Notes under the pieces: model-generated
Databases searched by the model: none
What the model saw: the letters and a program-made list of their open reading frames with translations, nothing else
Told to the model about the DNA's origin: nothing
NCBI GenBank assembly: GCA_028279515.1
Contig: JANQNQ010000001.1
Coordinates: 558,001 to 622,000 of the forward strand
Direction of reading: 5' to 3'
Source of the DNA: Flavobacteriaceae bacterium
GTDB taxonomy: Bacteria > Bacteroidota > Bacteroidia > Flavobacteriales > Flavobacteriaceae
DNA: 64,000 bases
Part shown: in pieces, positions 34,523-41,872 of the stretch
Layout of the letters: each line of letters begins with the position of its first letter
Numbering within the stretch: position 1 is the stretch's first letter
Made by a program: the position numbers and the translations under genes

Positions 34523-34927
34523 TTACCCTTCATCTGATTCTTGAAGAACAACCGAACCCGCCACCAAGTCATGTAATGCCTGTTTTCTTTCATGACCAGT
34601 AACGGTAAGGAGTGAAATCCATCCCAACAGCACCTTCACCACAAATCTGGGAACTGCCTTAAAAAAAGGAATGTTTTTAGAAGGGTCAGCTTCACGCTTC
34701 ACAACGATCTTACTAAAAGAGTGCCCAATAGTGGCACCGAACATGCTTGTCAAGAGGGGATCATACAACAAGAATATACATACAAACAATACAATTCTGA
34801 TAGAATCAGGAACATTTTCAAAAGTTGCAAGCACACCTGAAATGACGTACATGGTAACAATAAGTAAAATAGAGTCAATAACAGCAGCTTTGACTCTCAT
34901 AGGCAAATTAGCATATGGATGGTTCAT
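34523..34927 (-). CDS. RDD-family membrane protein
   Basis: This is a 134-residue protein with three transmembrane segments. The RDD signature is seen as LPMRVKAAVIDSILLIV (Arg, Asp in the first helix) and later YDPLLTSMFGATIGHSFSKI, with HDLVAGSVVLQ at the end. RDD proteins are poorly understood; some are implicated in sodium or compatible-solute transport. An in-frame ATG 24 codons upstream exists, but the conserved start is at MNHPYANLPM. It converges on the acyltransferase gene. Confidence 0.85.
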   Translation of the reverse strand: MNHPYANLPMRVKAAVIDSILLIVTMYVISGVLATFENVPDSIRIVLFVCIFLLYDPLLTSMFGATIGHSFSKIVVKREADPSKNIPFFKAVPRFVVKVLLGWISLLTVTGHERKQALHDLVAGSVVLQESDEG

Positions 34928-35000
34928 GATATAAAATGATGAATTGTTTAGCGAATGAAAGATATTATTTTTCCAAATGCGAAGGGTGAAATGAATCACA

Positions 35001-35453
35001 TTATTTCTTCATGGCCGCTTCAATATCGGCCCAAGTATCCCAAATATCTTTGACCAACGGTTTAAAAACAGTAGAATCCTTGGTGGTATTTATTTGATCA
35101 AAAAGGTCGTGCATCTCACCACGTAGATCCGGATAGTTATCAGTGACTTTCATGGTGTTTTGCCAAGCCTTAATATGACCTTGAAATGCTACCTTGAATT
35201 CTTCTGCACAGCCATCATAACTTAATTCTGAAAGTCTATTGGTGTATTTGGTAATAGTGGCACTCAGCGAGATTTTTTCACAATCGTGATTTCGATCCTT
35301 GCCAAAAGAAGAGTCTAAAGCTATGACTCGTTCTATGCAATCATTTATTTTGGCATCGGTGTTTCCCTGTTTTTCGTTAGAAGCAACATTTTTACATCCA
35401 GTTACTAGCAAGGCCAAGGCACAAATACATATTAGATTTTTAAACGTACACAT
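35001..35453 (-). CDS. hypothetical lipoprotein
   Basis: This 150-residue protein has a lipoprotein signal ending LLVTGC (Cys20) and a helical mature part rich in charged residues with four further cysteines spaced through it (NDCIER, HDCEK, YDGCAEEF). The mature chain looks like an up-and-down helical bundle (AFQGHIKAWQNTMKV, DLRGEMHDLFDQI, LVKDIWDTWADIEAAMKK). I do not recognise the family. It precedes the RDD gene on the same strand with a ~73-nt gap. Confidence 0.7.
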   Translation of the reverse strand: MCTFKNLICICALALLVTGCKNVASNEKQGNTDAKINDCIERVIALDSSFGKDRNHDCEKISLSATITKYTNRLSELSYDGCAEEFKVAFQGHIKAWQNTMKVTDNYPDLRGEMHDLFDQINTTKDSTVFKPLVKDIWDTWADIEAAMKK

Positions 35454-35483
35454 AGTACCTTAAAGTTATGAAATATATAGTTG

Positions 35484-36356
35484 CTAGGGAAGAGAGGCAT
35501 ACTTTTCAGTAAACTCTTTATTAAAGGAGTCAATACAGAATTCAAGGAAATCTTGCATCTCCCGTTTTTGTAACCAACTATTCCTTGAACTTTTTCCCGT
35601 TCTGAAAGCGATCGTATCTTTTAAAATAGGTTTGAATTTTTCAGGAGCGTCTTCCAATAAATATTGGCAAGCCTTCCTTTTGGAAGAAACTGAATTTTCT
35701 CGTAGCGTAAACAATTGTCTCGCAACGCCCGAAACACACCAAGCATTCTCACTTCTTCTAAAAAGAGTAATGTAGAAATAGGGGTGTAAAGGGTTCTTCG
35801 ACCCTTTTAGCCAAGAAACCCAATACGTGTTTATGTTTTGATATAGATATTGATGAATTGCGTGCCAATCGACTTTGATGGAAAGATCTTTACAGTCTGG
35901 TCCATATAGCGTGATGCCGTAAAGCTTTAGTTCTGCCCAGGTTATAGGATTGATTTCATAGAAAGCGTTTGGGTTAGAAACTCTTTTCAAGCTGCCTTCA
36001 TGAAAAAATGTGATCATTTCAATAGCTGTTCGCTCTTTGCCAATGTCGCTCTCCAGTATATAGATTCCGTTGAGGTTGGGCTGTAACGTTCTTTTTTCAA
36101 TGGTAGAATGAACCATCGCTAGAGCTTTCATTTCCGTTGTAGACAACTGTCGTCTCAGGATGACAACAAAATCGATGTCACTCAAATTATCATTGAAATC
36201 ACCCAAAGCATAGGACCCTACAATATAGATGCCAATGACATTTTCGTCAATCTCTTGACGGAGCGCATTTTTGAAGATTTCCAAAATGTCATCAGGGTTC
36301 TGAGATTTGGGCTTGGATAATTTCTTCTTGAGTTCTCTGAATACCTTTTGGATCAT
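35484..36356 (-). CDS. AadA-like nucleotidyltransferase (with DUF4111-type C-terminal domain)
   Basis: This is a 290-residue protein. The minimal nucleotidyltransferase motif is VGSYALGDFNDNLSDIDFVV with Gly47-Ser48 and the metal-binding Asp60 and Asp62. The C-terminal half, with WAELKLYGITLYGPD, SWLKGSKNPL, and AWCVSGVARQLFTLR, matches the helical DUF4111 domain of AadA-type aminoglycoside adenylyltransferases. Whether it modifies aminoglycosides or an endogenous molecule cannot be told; chromosomal relatives are common and usually uncharacterised. It is a stand-alone leftward gene bordering the repeat array. Confidence 0.75.
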   Translation of the reverse strand: MIQKVFRELKKKLSKPKSQNPDDILEIFKNALRQEIDENVIGIYIVGSYALGDFNDNLSDIDFVVILRRQLSTTEMKALAMVHSTIEKRTLQPNLNGIYILESDIGKERTAIEMITFFHEGSLKRVSNPNAFYEINPITWAELKLYGITLYGPDCKDLSIKVDWHAIHQYLYQNINTYWVSWLKGSKNPLHPYFYITLFRRSENAWCVSGVARQLFTLRENSVSSKRKACQYLLEDAPEKFKPILKDTIAFRTGKSSRNSWLQKREMQDFLEFCIDSFNKEFTEKYASLP

Positions 36357-36458
36357 GGAAAGACTTATACGTTATAGATGAAAACGGTCTTTTGCTCTGT
36401 TACGCATTAAAGGTAAAAATAATTGTACAGTATTGTTTGTACCTCGATTAGAAGTCAA

Positions 36459-36755
36459 GATTCACTTCGTCCATCCAGAGTATGGGAATGTTGCTCAAGC
36501 AAAAGCTGTAAAGCTTCGCTTTCTTCTTTTTTTGTTTTCACTTCGGTTTGAAGACAGGATTGACTTCGTCCATCCAGAGTATGGGAATGTTGCTCAAGTA
36601 AAAGCTGCAAAGCTTCGCTTTCCTCTTTTTTTGTTTTCACTTCGGTTGACGGACAGGATTGACTTCGTCCATCCAGAGTATGGGAATGTTGCTCAAGTAA
36701 AAACTGTAAAGCTTCGCTTTCCTCTTTTTTTGTTTTCACTTCAGTTTGCAAACAA
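36459..36755 (-). repeat. three tandem 99-bp repeats downstream of tRNA-Pro(GGG)
   Basis: Three units begin at 36459, 36558 and 36657, each exactly 99 bp and about 90% identical. On the minus strand each contains GAGCAACATTCCC, CTCTGGATGGACGAAG and AATC blocks plus an A-rich segment, in the direction of tRNA transcription. A decayed fourth unit begins at 36756. Because 99 is a multiple of three, both strands stay open in some frame, producing repetitive but non-coding-looking reading frames. The unit is related to copies A and B after tRNA-Pro(UGG). Confidence 0.9.
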
Positions 36756-36775
36756 GTTTGCACTTCGTTCAAACA

Positions 36776-36807
36776 AAAAAAGCCGAACCAAAATGGTTCA
36801 GCTTTTT
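36776..36807 (-). terminator. terminator of tRNA-Pro(GGG)
   Basis: On the minus strand AAAAAGCTGAACCA pairs with TGGTTCGGCTTTTT (one mismatch) and is followed by T residues, directly after the tRNA. Confidence 0.85.
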
Positions 36808-36809
36808 CT

Positions 36810-36886
36810 TGGTCGGGATGACTGGATTCGAACCAGCGACCCCACGCACCCCATGCGTGTACGCTACCAGACTGCGCCACATCCCG
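36810..36886 (-). tRNA. tRNA-Pro(GGG), 3' CCA encoded
   Basis: On the minus strand: acceptor CGGGATG/CATCCCG, D arm with AGTCTGGTA, anticodon stem CACGC/GCGTG around loop ATGGGGT (anticodon GGG), and T arm with GGTTCGAATCC. The discriminator A is followed by an encoded CCA. A promoter lies about 100 nt upstream and a terminator follows. Confidence 0.95.
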
Positions 36887-36910
36887 ATGATGTGTTTTGG
36901 GCTGTGGTGG

Positions 36911-36959
36911 TGCATGTACGCTACCGCTCAGAGCAGTGCTCTGAATGCCACATCCCGAT
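36911..36959 (-). pseudogene. tRNA-Pro 5'-half remnant with palindromic insert
   Basis: On the minus strand this begins with ATCGGGATGTGGC, as in the functional tRNA next to it, and resumes with GGTAGCGTACATGCA, matching the D arm and the start of the anticodon stem. Between the two a perfect palindrome (TCAGAGCA C TGCTCTGA) replaces the D loop. The anticodon and the whole 3' half are missing, so it cannot make a tRNA. It lies inside the predicted leader of tRNA-Pro(GGG). Confidence 0.75.
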
Positions 36960-36986
36960 AACAGCTTATCACTGCGAAATGAAGAG

Positions 36987-37016
36987 CAAAAATAACTAAA
37001 TAATATACTCCAGCAA
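36987..37016 (-). promoter_or_regulatory. promoter of tRNA-Pro(GGG)
   Basis: On the minus strand TTG (37016-37014) is followed after 19 nt by TATTTTTG (36994-36987), a near-ideal Bacteroidota promoter. The start point would be near 36980. An 8-bp inverted repeat (ATACTCCA at 37005-37012, TGGAGTAT at 37024-37031) encloses the -33 element. The rest of 37032-37225 holds nothing I can name. Confidence 0.7.
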
Positions 37017-37225
37017 AGAGGTTTGGAGTATTGATGAAATAAGCATGTGGAGATTTTTCATCAGAGAAACTTTTATTCTCATTCAATGTTTTTCATTACC
37101 AGTTACTTAGGGTTGTTGAAGAAATGACACTGTTAAAATGTGGAACAAATTCTATATTTTCGGTAAGTCATGTAGGATGTGTCCGACTATATTTCGAGTA
37201 ACATTACTAACCCACGACCGCTTTA

Positions 37226-37921
37226 ATGAAGATTTCATTCGAAGACATAGCTATACTGATCTTTGCACTCTCTGAAAAGGAAGAGACCAAACGAAAGGCC
37301 TTTCTGCATAATTCGGGAGTACATGATCAACTATTGGCACAAACCAAAAAAACGGTTGCGGCAACAGGTATTGACTATTACCATTTTGATGAACAACAGC
37401 AGGTCGGAGATACCTTTGGAGAGCGATTCGCAAATGCGATCACAGAAGTATTCGAAAAAGGATACAAAGGTGTGATCACAATGGGTAGTGATGCGCCGTC
37501 GCTTTCTAAGCAACATATTTTTAAGGCAGCCGATCAATTGGTAGCTGGCAACTTTGCCATGGGTCCTAGTTTTGATGGAGGGTTCTATCTCATGGGAATC
37601 CGCAAAGATCACTTCAATAAAGAGCACTTCCTCAACTTTTCGTGGAATACTTCAAGCGTAGCGACCGAAGTTAGGCAATACATCCAAGCACAAGATGTAA
37701 GCATCTACCGTTTACCATACCTGCATGATATTGACCGTTTTTCCGACTTAAAAAAAGTATATACCACAATAGGTAGGTGTTTGACACAGTTGCGAGGGCT
37801 CATTCAAAACTTGCTCGTCAAGCCGATTCACTTATACGTATATGATATTGCACTCAGAGTACAGTACCACTTCAAAACCACCATAAACAGAGGCCCTCCA
37901 AGGCACTTCGTTACTGTGTGA
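37226..37921 (+). CDS. DUF2064 protein (glycosyltransferase-A-like fold)
   Basis: This is a 231-residue protein whose core matches DUF2064 nucleotidyl/glycosyl-transferase-like proteins: GDTFGERFANAI, GVITMGSDAPSL (87-93), GPSFDGGFYLMG (113-124) and LHDIDRFSDL. The usual N-terminal NPxxGxxKTRL nucleotide-binding loop is replaced by FALSEKEETKRKAF, so ordinary sugar-nucleotide binding is doubtful. It lies 93 nt upstream of a TonB-dependent receptor on the same strand, an arrangement I associate with this flavobacterial subfamily. Function unknown. Confidence 0.75.
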   Translation: MKISFEDIAILIFALSEKEETKRKAFLHNSGVHDQLLAQTKKTVAATGIDYYHFDEQQQVGDTFGERFANAITEVFEKGYKGVITMGSDAPSLSKQHIFKAADQLVAGNFAMGPSFDGGFYLMGIRKDHFNKEHFLNFSWNTSSVATEVRQYIQAQDVSIYRLPYLHDIDRFSDLKKVYTTIGRCLTQLRGLIQNLLVKPIHLYVYDIALRVQYHFKTTINRGPPRHFVTV

Positions 37922-38014
37922 CACACACCTTTCAATTCATCTTTTTTAAACTTAGAATACGTGTAGACTCGCCATGCTGCGTCTACTTTTAAATCACAAT
38001 TAATTTTAATTTAC

Positions 38015-41000
38015 ATGTACACTCATTACTTGAGAGCTTGTTTTTTTCTACTTGCATTTTTCTTTTCATTCGCATCAATCAGGGCACAAGAAACGACGGG
38101 AACCCTTCAGGGAACCTTATCTGACACCGAAGGAAACTCTGTAGCCTTTGCCAATGTTATTTTGACAGATACCGATACGAATTACTCCTATGGCGCCATA
38201 TCCCAAGAGAACGGCTTTTACATTATTTCCAACCTTGTACCATCTGCTTCGTATAAGATAGAAGTATCATTTGTAGGCTATCGTACGATTGTCGAAGAAC
38301 AGATAGCGGTAGATCTGGGTAATACAACCGTGAAAGATTTCGTTTTGATGGAAGACAATGTAGCTTTGGATGAGGTAGTGATTACAGCTTCAGGAGCTGT
38401 GCAAAAGAACGGAAATGAAAGTTTGGTCAATAAAAAGCAGATACGGTCTACCCCGACGATCAATAGAAGCATACAGGATTTGACCAAGAATTTACCTGAG
38501 AACAATTTAAATTCCTTTGGCGGGGCCAGCAATCGCTTCAACAACCTCAATATCGACGGAATCGCCAATAACGATGTAATCGGTTTTCAAGAGCCTGCAA
38601 GCGGTGCGGCTGGCTCATCGGCCAACGGAACGCCAGGTAGTCTCTCTCGTACCCAACCCATTGGTTTTGGGGCCATCAAACAGTTGTCGGTAAAGGTAGC
38701 GCCGTTTGATGTAAGCATCGGAAACTTTAGTGGTGCCAGTATCAATGTGGTCACCAAGAATGGAACCAATAACCTGAGTGCTGAAGCCTATGCCTACGGA
38801 AACAATCAAGCACTCTTAGGAAGCTACGCCGATGGTATTGAACAGAGTGTTCCCACTTTTTATGACGTACAGTTTGGCGGAGGTGTTGGCGGCGCCATCA
38901 TCAAAGACAAACTCTTTTACTACGTGAATGTCGAGCAAGCGTTGTCCAATAATCCAGTGCTCAATGCGCCTGGAAGTACTACTTCAAACATCCCGATCGA
39001 AGATGTACAAGCAGTGGCCGATCGATTGATTAACGTGTATAACTATGACCCAGGAACCTTTACAGATGCATCGATCAAGACGTCGAGCACCAAGCTTTTT
39101 GCACGACTGGATTATAATATTTCTCAGAAGCATAAACTTACGCTTCGCAATAACTACGTGAACAGTTATGCCGATAATTTAGAGTGGAATAGCTCGATCT
39201 TCAACTTTGGAAATCAAGGGTATCGCCACAACAGTGTTGCCAACAGCCTTGCTCTAGAGCTAAAGTCGAACTTTGACAACGGACTCTCTAATAACTTGAC
39301 ACTTGGTTTTAACACTGTCAAAGAAGATCGTGACTTCGACGGAAGGGTTTTTCCACACATACAAATTGCGTCGAATTCGACCAACCGAATCTTTGCTGGG
39401 ACCTACCGAGAAGCCTCAGTGTACAGCTCTGACTTTTACACGTTGCAATTGGCTGATAAACTAACATACACCACCAAAGACCATACTTTCGACTTTGGCG
39501 GACTCCTGCAGTTCAATGATATCGAATATGGGTTCTTATCTGCCTGGAACGGTCGTTGGGAATACCGCTCGGTCGATGATTTCTTAAATGATAGACCACA
39601 TCGTATTCGAGGTGTTTACAACGTAAATAACAATGATTTCGGATTTGTAAGCAATCGTCCGTCAGCAACTGTATCGGTGTTAGAAACCGCTTTGTATCTT
39701 CAAGATAAGTTTCGTGTTTCTAACAAGCTCACTTTAACTGGCGGAATACGACTGGACGCACAATTTTTACCAAGCGATCTTCCGGTCAGTCCAGAAGTGC
39801 AGAATACGCCAGAATTCAGTCGTTTTGACAACAAGATTTCGAACAAGCCACAACTGAATCCGCGTTTTGGATTTAATTACACATTTGACGACCAAGGAAA
39901 ATACAAACTTAGAGGAGGCACCGGACTCTTTTCGGGGCGCATACCGTATCTTTGGTTCGCCTATACAGAATACATTTCGGGTACCGAGTATTTCAATATT
40001 GACATTCGTCCCAACAACCCAGTGCCACTTACCGAAAACCTGGACGATCTTCGTAGTTTGCAACCCAACCTTACCGAGATCAATTTGATCGACAATGATT
40101 TTACGCTTCCGCGAGAATGGAAAACGAACATAGCTTTTGAGGCCAAACTACCTAATGATTGGGGAGTAACAATTGAAGGTACATATACTGAAGTGCTCAA
40201 CGGATTGTTCTTTCAATCCATCAACCGTCGCGATGAATTGGGCAATTTCGCCGGAGCTGATAACAGGCCCTACTTTTTAGAAACAGGTGAGGACATCAAG
40301 ATCAACCCGAACTTCACCAACGTGTTCTTACTGACCAATACCGATAAAGGATATCGTTATAACTTAACTACCGGAGTTTCAAAAGAAATCGGTAGGTATT
40401 CGGGCTATGTAGGATATACGTACGGATTAAGTAAGGATGTCTCGAGTACGGTTAGAAGTTCACCAGCGGCGAATTTTGAATGGAATCAGGCAGTGTTTGG
40501 TAACAACCCTTCTTTGTCCTTTTCAAACTTTGACTTACGTCACAAGATCATCTCGAGCCATTCCTATAATTTCGAATTAGGAAAGTCAGACGACCTCTTC
40601 CTGTCATTCTTATACAACGGACGCTCCGGAAGTCCTTATTCCTTCGTATATCAAGGCGACCCTAATAGGGATGGTTCTTCGAGAAACGATTTGGTCTACG
40701 TACCCCGTAATGCTTCCGAAATAAATCTTGTAGATATTACTGATAGCAACGGTATTGTCACGGTTACGGCACAAGAGCAATGGCAACGATTGGACCGCTA
40801 CATTCAAAACAATTCGTATTTAAATGAACGAAGAGGAAGGTATGCGCAACGCAATGGAGCCAAAACTCCGTGGAATCACGAGTTGGACATGAAGCTACAA
40901 TACAACAAACGATTTGAAAACGGACAATCGGTGACCTTTTCATTTGATATGCTGAATGTACTCAACTTCGTGAATAAAGATTGGGGCCGATTGGTGTTTG

Positions 41001-41164
41001 TGCCCAATGTTGTGAATTCGAGTTTTAGCTTATTGAATTTCGTCGGAATCGAGAATGAACAACCACAATATCAGTTCAATATTGATGATAGCGAAGAGCC
41101 ATGGGTAACAGATCTGCTCAATTCGAGATGGCGTGCCCAGTTAGGGATTAAATATAATTTTTAA
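38015..41164 (+). CDS. TonB-dependent outer-membrane receptor
   Basis: This is a 1049-residue outer-membrane protein. A signal peptide ends near SIRAQ; a carboxypeptidase-regulatory-like beta domain follows (about 28-112: TLQGTLSDTEGNSVAFANV, then VGYRTIVEEQIAV). The plug domain covers roughly 120-250, with NNLNIDGIANNDVIG and GAIKQLSVKVAPFDVSIGNFSG, and the 22-strand barrel ends with WRAQLGIKYNF (terminal Phe). It is of the Oar-like type rather than SusC: no SusD gene follows. The substrate is unknown. It follows the DUF2064 gene and ends at a hairpin terminator. Confidence 0.92.
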   Translation: MYTHYLRACFFLLAFFFSFASIRAQETTGTLQGTLSDTEGNSVAFANVILTDTDTNYSYGAISQENGFYIISNLVPSASYKIEVSFVGYRTIVEEQIAVDLGNTTVKDFVLMEDNVALDEVVITASGAVQKNGNESLVNKKQIRSTPTINRSIQDLTKNLPENNLNSFGGASNRFNNLNIDGIANNDVIGFQEPASGAAGSSANGTPGSLSRTQPIGFGAIKQLSVKVAPFDVSIGNFSGASINVVTKNGTNNLSAEAYAYGNNQALLGSYADGIEQSVPTFYDVQFGGGVGGAIIKDKLFYYVNVEQALSNNPVLNAPGSTTSNIPIEDVQAVADRLINVYNYDPGTFTDASIKTSSTKLFARLDYNISQKHKLTLRNNYVNSYADNLEWNSSIFNFGNQGYRHNSVANSLALELKSNFDNGLSNNLTLGFNTVKEDRDFDGRVFPHIQIASNSTNRIFAGTYREASVYSSDFYTLQLADKLTYTTKDHTFDFGGLLQFNDIEYGFLSAWNGRWEYRSVDDFLNDRPHRIRGVYNVNNNDFGFVSNRPSATVSVLETALYLQDKFRVSNKLTLTGGIRLDAQFLPSDLPVSPEVQNTPEFSRFDNKISNKPQLNPRFGFNYTFDDQGKYKLRGGTGLFSGRIPYLWFAYTEYISGTEYFNIDIRPNNPVPLTENLDDLRSLQPNLTEINLIDNDFTLPREWKTNIAFEAKLPNDWGVTIEGTYTEVLNGLFFQSINRRDELGNFAGADNRPYFLETGEDIKINPNFTNVFLLTNTDKGYRYNLTTGVSKEIGRYSGYVGYTYGLSKDVSSTVRSSPAANFEWNQAVFGNNPSLSFSNFDLRHKIISSHSYNFELGKSDDLFLSFLYNGRSGSPYSFVYQGDPNRDGSSRNDLVYVPRNASEINLVDITDSNGIVTVTAQEQWQRLDRYIQNNSYLNERRGRYAQRNGAKTPWNHELDMKLQYNKRFENGQSVTFSFDMLNVLNFVNKDWGRLVFVPNVVNSSFSLLNFVGIENEQPQYQFNIDDSEEPWVTDLLNSRWRAQLGIKYNF

Positions 41165-41177
41165 ATCAAATACAATG

Positions 41178-41203
41178 AAAAGCCCCGCTTGCTGCGGGGC
41201 TTT
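41178..41203. terminator. terminator between the TonB receptor and the convergent lipoprotein gene
   Basis: AAAGCCCCGC pairs with GCGGGGCTTT around TTGCT, directly after the receptor stop and just past the end of the minus-strand lipoprotein gene. Confidence 0.85.
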
Positions 41204-41208
41204 CTATA

Positions 41209-41685
41209 TTAGGGTTCTTCAATACGAACGTAATTTTCAGAGAACATCCGATTACCGTCTATATCTATATTGATCTGTCGATATTTGTTTTTTTCGAGCT
41301 CCAATTCAAAAGTGAACACACGCATGGTGTCGATGATTTTGAGCATCGAAGCCGACCCGTATTCGATGGTCTCTGTCAAGGAGGTGTCGGTAATCTGATA
41401 CGAACCATAACCGTACCACTCAATCGAATCAATCGGAACCTTTCGAGACCACATGACCTTACCGTGTTGGTACATTTTTATTTGTCGATAATCGGCATTG
41501 TTCGAAAAGGAATCGATTACCTCGTTGTCTTCATACGTATAGTAGTTTGTCAATTCCCAAATACCTTCAAGCGAAAGCGCTTCGGGCTCTGGGGTGGTAT
41601 CTTTTAGCTCGGTGTCTTGGGCTTTTTCCTGATTACAGGAAATCAACACCAAAACGCACAGGAGTAATTTCGAAACTGTTTTCAT
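41209..41685 (-). CDS. hypothetical lipoprotein (lipocalin-like)
   Basis: This 158-residue protein has signal MKTVSKLLLCVLVLISC (lipidated Cys17), an acidic linker (ELKDTTPEPEALSLE), and a beta-rich domain beginning LEGIWELTNYYTYEDNEV with IKMYQHGKVMWSRK and closing strands FELELEKNKYRQINID. The opening GIWEL is typical of small lipocalin-like lipoproteins, but the family is not certain. An ATG nine codons upstream is in frame, but the lipoprotein signal begins at the chosen start. Confidence 0.7.
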   Translation of the reverse strand: MKTVSKLLLCVLVLISCNQEKAQDTELKDTTPEPEALSLEGIWELTNYYTYEDNEVIDSFSNNADYRQIKMYQHGKVMWSRKVPIDSIEWYGYGSYQITDTSLTETIEYGSASMLKIIDTMRVFTFELELEKNKYRQINIDIDGNRMFSENYVRIEEP

Positions 41686-41788
41686 AAAGGATTGTTTTGG
41701 TTTGAAAATCAAGGGATTGCGTATAATAAGATACGAAAAAATGTCGAGATTACTATATGTTTTGTAGAAAAGGGATGATTAAAAAAAA

Positions 41789-41813
41789 GAAAGGCCGCTA
41801 CCTGCGGCCTTTC
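41789..41813 (-). terminator. terminator of the sterol-desaturase-family gene
   Basis: GAAAGGCCGC pairs with GCGGCCTTTC around a 5-nt loop; on the minus strand it is followed by a run of eight T, downstream of the desaturase stop. Confidence 0.85.
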
Positions 41814-41872
41814 CCATTAACCAAAAACTCCATATATACTGCTCTCTTGCGAACAGTAAGTTTTACATATTG

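Noticed and set aside
36459-36755. Possible CRISPR array
   Set aside because: The repeats are directly adjacent 99-bp units without variable spacers and no cas gene is near.
36455-36880. Minus-strand 141-codon repetitive frame (EVKTKKEESEALQ units)
   Set aside because: It runs through the tRNA and its terminator and only reflects the frame-preserving repeat length.
36433-36999. Plus-strand 188-codon frame with repeated 33-residue units
   Set aside because: It is the 99-bp repeat plus the antisense of tRNA-Pro(GGG); it spans a tRNA and terminator, so it is not a gene.
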